DNA from: Verrucomicrobiales bacterium
GTDB taxonomy: Bacteria; Verrucomicrobiota; Verrucomicrobiia; Limisphaerales; J093
NCBI GenBank assembly: GCA_024233305.1
Contig: JACKPV010000025.1
Location: 310,001 to 374,000, forward strand
Direction of reading: 5' to 3'
DNA: 64,000 nt
Numbering within the stretch: the stretch's first letter is position 1; each line of letters begins with the position of its first letter. A program made the position numbers and the translations under genes. Shown piece after piece: positions 63,807 through 64,000 of the stretch. The notes under the pieces are model-generated. The model saw only the letters and a list, made by a program, of their open reading frames with translations. It searched no databases and had not been told where the DNA came from.

Positions 63807-64000
63807 TCATGGCGCGTTGACGTCGACGTTGCCGTCGGCCCGGACCGTGATCGAACGGGCGTCGTCCGGAACCGGCGACACGGTCTCGCGCCCGCCGGGC
63901 CAGCGGATCCAGAGTTCGTCCCGCGCTGCGGGCCGGGCGAGCACGGTGACCGCGCTGTCCTGCGACCAGTAACCGGCGCCGGCATGCAACTCCCGCGCCG
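63807..64000 (-). CDS. ASPIC/UnbV-domain protein, C-terminal end (partial)
   Basis: Only the last 63 codons are inside the window; the rest lies beyond position 64000. The GAGYWSQDSAV, then ELWIRWPGGRETVS, is the ASPIC/UnbV repeat found at the end of secreted beta-propeller proteins. It is probably exported, but nothing more can be said. Confidence 0.7.
   Translation of the reverse strand, partial: ARELHAGAGYWSQDSAVTVLARPAARDELWIRWPGGRETVSPVPDDARSITVRADGNVDVNAP

Noticed and set aside
1..64000. CRISPR array, prophage or integrative element
   Set aside because: No regularly spaced direct repeats, integrase, phage structural gene or attachment site was seen. The only repeats are the short dispersed ones described.

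Overview
The window is a GC-rich chromosomal segment that reads like a member of Verrucomicrobiota, probably the Pedosphaera/Limisphaera side. This is inferred from protein style and gene content: Asn/Thr-rich secreted proteins, many prepilin-type proteins with the FTLIELLxVI leader, a set resembling the four-gene pilin-like cassette of Chthoniobacter and relatives, an ASPIC/UnbV protein, a glucuronoyl esterase and a MamK-type actin. No virus, plasmid or large mobile element is present. There are a few small dispersed elements and three toxin-antitoxin pairs.

Layout. 1-13.3 kb holds an AsmA-like protein, a Ski2-like helicase, aroQ, an EamA transporter, a family-15 carbohydrate esterase, a MazF pair and ligA. 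13.4-20.2 kb is a complete RNA-repair locus. rtcR (a CARF sigma-54 activator) is divergent from a Ro60/TROVE gene preceded by a near-consensus sigma-54 promoter. Two Y-RNA-like genes follow, then rtcB, a MazE/MazF pair and rtcA. The second Y RNA carries what looks like a full tRNA cloverleaf in circularly permuted order. 20.2-27.6 kb holds a pseudopilin, a MamK-like actin with a small partner gene, an enolase-superfamily enzyme, a class A-type serine hydrolase, rsmD and an MgtC/DUF4010 membrane protein. 27.9-44.6 kb is one long leftward run: a BrnT/CopG-type pair, six prepilin-type proteins, a 1255-residue pilin-like protein and a 2701-residue subtilase with LamG and pre-peptidase C-type modules. 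45.3-53.1 kb holds membrane and envelope genes: YeaQ-like, CPA1 antiporter, DAGK-like kinase, gamma-glutamyltransferase, CorC-like, an orphan AMP-binding C-terminal domain and EamA. 53.2-62.6 kb is a leftward complex I operon, nuoI-H-J-K-L-M-M-N, with two different nuoM genes and a long NuoL lateral helix. 62.8-64 kb ends with a pseudopilin and the C-terminus of an ASPIC/UnbV protein.

The most interesting part is the RNA-repair locus. RtcR should sense damaged RNA ends and fire the sigma-54 promoter. This would make Ro60, two Y RNAs, the RNA ligase RtcB and the cyclase RtcA, with an mRNA-interferase toxin made from the same transcript. A second theme is a dispersed element of about 152 bp with 25-bp inverted ends, present three times with conserved end-to-end spacing.
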